Origin: Pseudomonas sp. GM50
GTDB lineage: Bacteria > Pseudomonadota > Gammaproteobacteria > Pseudomonadales > Pseudomonadaceae
NCBI RefSeq assembly: GCF_000282375.1
Contig: NZ_AKJK01000084.1
Location: 1 to 64,000 of the forward strand
DNA: 64,000 nt
Direction: 5' to 3'
Under the pieces are notes generated by a model that saw only the letters and a program-made list of their open reading frames with translations, did no database searches and had not been told where the DNA came from. This document shows positions 61,352 through 64,000 of this stretch, piece by piece. A program made the translations under genes and the position numbers. Every line of letters starts with the position of its first letter. The first letter of the stretch is position 1.

Positions 61352-62172
61352 CCCGTGATACCCGAGATCCGGCCACCCGGCCCCGCCTGCTGCTCACCTT
61401 ACTGGCCCTTGCCCTGCTGTGGCCGGGCATCCACTTCAGCGAATTGGATCTCAGCGTACTGGTGGCGAGTGACAGTCAGAGCGAGATGGGCCGGTTTGTA
61501 TCAGCCTTCTGGCCACCGGCCCATGGCGAAGAGTTCATTGAGCTGTTGTTGCAAGCCACCCTGCAAACGCTGGCCATCGCCACGGCCGGCATGGCTCTGG
61601 CGTTGCTGTTGGCAGTTCCCGCCAGCCTGTTGGCCAGTCGTGCTCTGTCGCTGTCTGCTGCCTCTCGTGCCGGCCACCCGAGTTATTGGGGCCAACTGCT
61701 GCGCTGGCCGATACGCGGTTTACTGATCTTCCTGCGCAGCGTGCCGGAAATCGTCTGGGCCCTGCTGTTCGTGCGCGCCGTCGGCCTCGGCCCGACTGCC
61801 GGGGTGCTGGCCATTGCCATTACCTACAGCGGCATGTTGGGCAAGGTTTACGCGGAAATTTTCGAGTCGGTCGACCAGCGCCCGGCCCACGCGCTACTGC
61901 AATCGGGCAGCGGCCGGCTCGCAGCCTTCTGCTACGGGATCCTGCCCAATGTCGCTGCGGAGCTGCTGTCGTACACGGTTTACCGCTGGGAATGCGCAAT
62001 CCGCGCCTCGGTGGTGATGGGCTTTGTCGGTGCCGGCGGTCTGGGCCAGCAAATGGATCTGTCGTTGCGCATGTTCGCCGGCGGTGAAGTGGCCAGTTTG
62101 TTACTGACGTTCCTCGTGCTGGTGCTGCTCGCCGATCAACTCAGCCGCCTGTTGCGCTGGAGGCTGGCATGA
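61345..62172 (+). CDS. PhnE-like ABC transporter permease
   Basis: The 275-residue permease has about six helices and the coupling loop YAEIFESVDQRPAHALLQSGSGRLAAFCYGILPNVAAELLSYTVYRWE. It overlaps the ATPase gene by seven bases. It is the first of two PhnE-type permeases and likely pairs with the second. Confidence 0.83.
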   Translation: MLTRDTRDPATRPRLLLTLLALALLWPGIHFSELDLSVLVASDSQSEMGRFVSAFWPPAHGEEFIELLLQATLQTLAIATAGMALALLLAVPASLLASRALSLSAASRAGHPSYWGQLLRWPIRGLLIFLRSVPEIVWALLFVRAVGLGPTAGVLAIAITYSGMLGKVYAEIFESVDQRPAHALLQSGSGRLAAFCYGILPNVAAELLSYTVYRWECAIRASVVMGFVGAGGLGQQMDLSLRMFAGGEVASLLLTFLVLVLLADQLSRLLRWRLA

Positions 62173-62936
62173 ATCGCCTGATCAACCTGGCACTGCTGCT
62201 CTGCATCGGCGCGGCGGTGGTCGCCTCGTTCAGCTACCTGGGCATCGACCTCGGCGAGCTGGGCGGCACCGGCAACCTGAAGCAGATGGGCGCTTATGCG
62301 CAGCGCTTTCTCAGCCCGGACCTGAGCCCCGGCCATCTGCAAGCCATCGGCCACGGCGCTCTGGAAACCATTGCCATGTCTGCCCTGGGCACCTTGCTCG
62401 CGGCGGTATTCGGTCTGCTATTGGCATTGCCCGCGGCCGGACGCTTCGGCTGGCCACTGCAGAGCGCGTCGCGCCTGGTGCTCAACGCCTTGCGCGCGGT
62501 TCCGGAACTGGTGTGGGCCGCGCTGATGGTCCTAGCCGCCGGTCTCGGCCCCAATGCCGGTACCCTGGCATTGGCCCTGCACACCACCGGGGTACTCGGC
62601 CGGCTGTTCGCCGAAGCACTGGAAAACACCCCGCCAGAACCCGCCGAAGCCATCCGCTTGCAGGGCGGCAACGCTGTATGGGCTTTCTGTTACGGCACCC
62701 TGCCCAACCTGTTGCCCCAGCTACTGGCCTACATCCTGTACCGCTGGGAAAACAATATCCGCATGGCCAGCGTGCTCGGCTTCGTCGGCGCCGGTGGTTT
62801 GGGGCAAATGCTCTATGTCAGCCTCAGCCTGTTCCAGGAAGCTCAAGCCAGCACGGTTATTCTGGCCATGCTGTTACTGGTATTCGCCGTCGATACATTG
62901 AGCAGCTGGAGCCGTCAACGGTGGGTCAAGGCCTGA
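62169..62936 (+). CDS. PhnE-like ABC transporter permease
   Basis: The 255-residue second permease has the loop FAEALENTPPEPAEAIRLQGGNAVWAFCYGTLPNLLPQLLAYILYRWENN, parallel to the first. It overlaps its neighbour by four bases. The two permeases share sequence, suggesting an old duplication. It is the last gene of the transporter operon. Confidence 0.83.
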   Translation: MNRLINLALLLCIGAAVVASFSYLGIDLGELGGTGNLKQMGAYAQRFLSPDLSPGHLQAIGHGALETIAMSALGTLLAAVFGLLLALPAAGRFGWPLQSASRLVLNALRAVPELVWAALMVLAAGLGPNAGTLALALHTTGVLGRLFAEALENTPPEPAEAIRLQGGNAVWAFCYGTLPNLLPQLLAYILYRWENNIRMASVLGFVGAGGLGQMLYVSLSLFQEAQASTVILAMLLLVFAVDTLSSWSRQRWVKA

Positions 62937-62990
62937 CTGCTTCAGATGCATCTGCAAGGTGCCCGGCAATCGTTCAGTGGGTCTTCGAAG

Positions 62991-63065
62991 CTATGCAAAC
63001 CCGAGGAACGACAGGATAACCACGACGATCACAACGACCCCGACGATGTAGATGATGTTGTTCAT
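62991..63065 (-). CDS. 24-residue single-helix membrane peptide
   Basis: From ATG 63065, with GAGGTGG about six bases upstream, the minus-strand frame codes for MNNIIYIVGVVVIVVVILSF and four more residues. It is one hydrophobic helix. Very short peptides of this pattern (MN-IIYIVG-VV) are common in pseudomonads and usually missed by annotation. Function unknown. It ends near the convergent permease gene. Confidence 0.65.
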   Translation of the reverse strand: MNNIIYIVGVVVIVVVILSFLGFA

Positions 63066-63259
63066 GAAGGCCACCTCTCAACCTGGACAGGACTGCGACA
63101 CGAGGGTGCTACAAATACAAGGTACTGCACCTTTGCGCGCAATTCCATTCGCAACACACATAGGCTTCGCTCTCGCCGAAACCTTGGTTTGACGCCGGGA
63201 AAAAGGGCGACGGATTCGTTTTCCCTGAACGTCCGCTTGGGGGAATTCCGGGCAGTTTT

Positions 63260-63297
63260 GACAGGCAGAAATCGGCCAAAACCTGCCATTTGTGATG
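63260..63297. repeat. Dispersed 38-base repeat, copy 2
   Basis: It starts with GACAGGCAGAAATCG and remains similar for about 37 bases to the copy at 52763. It lies in the gene-free stretch before the TetR gene; the rest of 63066-63335 shows nothing further. Confidence 0.6.
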
Positions 63298-63335
63298 GCC
63301 AGCTATCGACCAAAATGAGGCGTTCAAATCATCCA

Positions 63336-63965
63336 CTAAACACCGTGCGCGGCAATGAACATGGCGACGGCCGACCGGCAATAGGATTCGATTTCGTTGT
63401 CGTCCTCTGCTCTCGCCTCATCGAAGCGGGCGATCATCAGAAGATCGGACCCTTTGATAAGCGCGGCAAACAAGCGGGCGGACTCTAGAGGGTCGGGCAC
63501 ATTCAGCACCGCCTTCGCGTGCAACTGACGCAACAGGGCCTCGATCTGGGCGATGACATAGGCAGGGCCGGCTTCGTAATGGAGCTTGCTCAACGACTTT
63601 TGCTTCGTCTTGTCGACCATGATCATGGCTTCAACACTGCGCACGTCCGGGCTCAACAACGTGCGTAGCAGGAACGTTCCCACCGCCATGAGCTGATCCG
63701 CAGCCGAACCGTCGACGCCTTCAATAATGGCCTGTGGTGCAAACTGATGGCAGTGGGCCGCGATGGCCGCGCTGAACAGCGCCTCCTTGTTCTCGAAGTG
63801 TCGGTAGATGCTTAGCTTGGATATTTTTGCCCGCTGGGCGACCTTGTCCATTGTCGTCGCTTGAAAACCCAACTCCACAAAAAGTTCGCCCGCAGCGTCG
63901 ACGATCGTTTGGCTGAGCGCCTCATTGGCCGGCCGGCCGCGCCGGGTCTGGCTGTTTTCGGTCAT
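63336..63965 (-). CDS. TetR-family regulator
   Basis: The 209-residue protein has the TetR helix-turn-helix (DAAGELFVELGFQATTMDKVAQRAKISKLSIYRHFENKEALF) at residues about 22-67 and an all-helical ligand domain. It begins 35 bases before the window end, so its target gene is probably outside to the right. An imperfect palindrome immediately upstream may be its operator. Confidence 0.88.
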   Translation of the reverse strand: MTENSQTRRGRPANEALSQTIVDAAGELFVELGFQATTMDKVAQRAKISKLSIYRHFENKEALFSAAIAAHCHQFAPQAIIEGVDGSAADQLMAVGTFLLRTLLSPDVRSVEAMIMVDKTKQKSLSKLHYEAGPAYVIAQIEALLRQLHAKAVLNVPDPLESARLFAALIKGSDLLMIARFDEARAEDDNEIESYCRSAVAMFIAAHGV

Positions 63966-63974
63966 AAAAATTCC

Positions 63975-63990
63975 AGTACTTGACAGTATT
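63975..63990. promoter_or_regulatory. Candidate TetR operator
   Basis: AGTACT (63975-63980) and AGTATT (63985-63990) flank TGAC, forming an imperfect inverted repeat ten bases before the TetR start. Its position fits autorepression. Confidence 0.35.
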
Positions 63991-64000
63991 CTAATTCTAG

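Overview
The window looks like chromosomal DNA of a fluorescent-group Pseudomonas. Most of it is GC-rich. It has classic pseudomonad REP doublets, a PuuABCDR/PotFGHI polyamine locus, an agu2ABCA'-like agmatine operon, and several LysR, AraC, GntR and Lrp regulators. No rRNA, tRNA, CRISPR array or complete insertion sequence was seen.

Layout. 0-6.8 kb is an AT-richer accessory stretch: the end of an unknown gene, a P-loop ATPase (Sll1717-like) followed by a four-helix membrane protein, a HEPN-type protein, an alpha/beta hydrolase that appears to have lost its nucleophile elbow, a small unknown protein, and a zeta-toxin/antitoxin pair. 6.8-18.1 kb is polyamine metabolism: PuuR, PuuB, a PuuC-type aldehyde dehydrogenase and PuuA on the minus strand, divergent PuuD, then a putrescine ABC transporter (PotG-H-I-F). 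Together they import putrescine, gamma-glutamylate it, oxidise it and release GABA. 18.3-24.6 kb holds small or housekeeping genes: ThpR, DUF1428, lipoproteins (one with a 15-glycine tract encoded by an ACC microsatellite), a YjdF-like membrane protein, and a beta-propeller protein beside an HTH protein.

24.7-33.7 kb is a phosphate-scavenging module: a TonB-dependent receptor, a dual-propeller phytase and a dedicated ExbB-ExbD-TonB, preceded by a good Pho box. A divergent degenerate-GGDEF/AraC pair has a second Pho box. 33.8-37.5 kb has a LysR/azoreductase pair, a second LysR, a tautomerase and a RidA-type protein. 37.6-48.1 kb is a GlxA-like regulator plus a nine-gene minus-strand operon: GntR regulator, DapA-family lyase, aldehyde dehydrogenase, FAD oxidase, betaine-type ABC transporter with two different permeases, and a proline-racemase-family enzyme with an unusual Cys/Gly active-site pair. 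This reads as uptake and breakdown of an imino acid or betaine such as a hydroxyproline derivative, but the substrate is not settled by sequence.

48.5-51.4 kb has a small acidic protein, an Lrp/LysE pair, an actinobacterial-looking PanB without PanC, and a MaoC-type hydratase. 51.4-53.7 kb is a low-GC island with three unrecognised minus-strand genes. 53.8-63.97 kb holds a PhnB-like protein, the agmatine operon (including a Tat-exported agmatine deiminase), a LysR regulator, a PhnD/C/E-type ABC transporter (family often labelled selenate or phosphonate), a 24-residue membrane peptide and a TetR regulator.

REP doublets are frequent between 7.6 and 35.5 kb, and I found none to the left or right of that. 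This suggests the two flanks have a different history from the middle. All functional calls come from reading the translations and recalling family features; no database search was run.
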